DNA of 64,000 nucleotides from an uncultured bacterium (GTDB lineage Bacteria > Verrucomicrobiota > Lentisphaeria > Victivallales > UBA1829). Within the stretch, counting starts at the first letter, position 1. The number at the start of each line of letters is the position of its first letter. The notes below the pieces were generated by a model, which saw only the letters and a program-made list of their open reading frames with translations, was not told where the DNA came from and did no database searches. Of this stretch, positions 63,931-64,000 are shown piece by piece. Position numbers and translations under genes: made by a program. The stretch is from contig URKJ01000004.1 in assembly GCA_900548385.1 (NCBI GenBank), positions 62,001-126,000 of the forward strand, in the 5' to 3' direction.

Positions 63931-64000
63931 ATGCATGATTCAAGGAAGGATCCGGTGAGCTTGAAACCGTTACGATCCGCAAGCCTTGCCGTATCTGTTT
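63931..64000 (+). CDS. Start of an unidentified gene (runs off window)
   Basis: ATG 63931 with AAGGAG 8 nt upstream opens a frame MHDSRKDPVSLKPLRSASLA to the window end without a stop. Too short to assign. The strong promoter and long leader suggest a regulated gene. Confidence 0.6.
   Translation, partial: MHDSRKDPVSLKPLRSASLAVSV

Noticed and set aside
1..64000. CRISPR arrays, tRNA or rRNA genes
   Set aside because: No regularly spaced repeats and no tRNA- or rRNA-like segments were seen by eye; short RNAs could still be missed without a covariance search.

Overview
The window looks like a chromosome segment of a gut-type Lentisphaerota bacterium (Victivallis-like). This is inferred from gene content, not from a marker gene. 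The host part is GC-rich and carries repeated modules of one regulator, one H-X9-DG prepilin and one very large secreted glycoside hydrolase. No tRNA, rRNA or CRISPR array was seen.

Layout. 1-4.7 kb: a LacI-type regulator running off the left edge, a GH5-like hydrolase, and a sugar-catabolism operon (Gfo/Idh/MocA oxidoreductase, ThuA-like protein, TIM-barrel isomerase). 4.9-10.6 kb: two ArnT-like membrane glycosyltransferases flanking an OmpR/EnvZ-type two-component system. 10.8-14.9 kb: a large secreted hydrolase preceded by the 3' part of a prepilin gene. 14.9-35.9 kb: a mobile island of about 21 kb. 36-57 kb: AraC, GntR/LacI-type regulators, prepilins, giant glycosidases, a GH172 protein, an MBL-fold hydrolase, an M20 peptidase and a membrane protein. 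57.9-61.9 kb: lon, a LolA-like protein and an AraC regulator. 61.9-64 kb: a calcineurin-like phosphoesterase and the start of a gene behind a structured leader.

The island can be delimited from sequence. Its left end interrupts a prepilin gene just before its AIIAIL codons. The missing first 15 codons lie at 35.90-35.94 kb, 21 kb away. Joining the two at a shared AATCGT core restores a standard prepilin reading [23 protein letters not shown]. Inside are a large serine recombinase at the left end, an MntA/HepT toxin-antitoxin pair, a MobF relaxase-helicase with a divergent small DNA-binding gene and a palindrome-rich region between them (candidate oriT), IS debris (IS4, ISL3, IS5, IS256), and one tightly packed seven-gene operon.

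That operon (24162-34249) is the main point of interest. It holds an excisionase-type HTH protein, an MmeI-like adenine methyltransferase with no visible nuclease motif, HamA and HamB of the Hachiman defence system, a DUF1016/YhcG-type PD-(D/E)XK nuclease, a second SF2 helicase and a GIY-YIG (T5orf172-like) nuclease. Genes overlap by 4-11 nt or are 1-4 nt apart, with one promoter candidate before the set and a hairpin directly after the last stop. I read it as a composite anti-phage locus: Hachiman nested inside a split restriction-modification-like system. The function is inferred; the family assignments are well supported.

In the host part the giant glycosidases share a GKGGWxDQG-centred domain placed at the N-terminal side in two and at the C-terminus in one. 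Two prepilin promoters share a -35/-10 layout and an ATGGC-N7-GCCAT-type inverted repeat. A 200-bp perfect direct repeat flanks a 5.8-kb segment, leaving a truncated M20 peptidase start at one end and a decayed regulator at the other.
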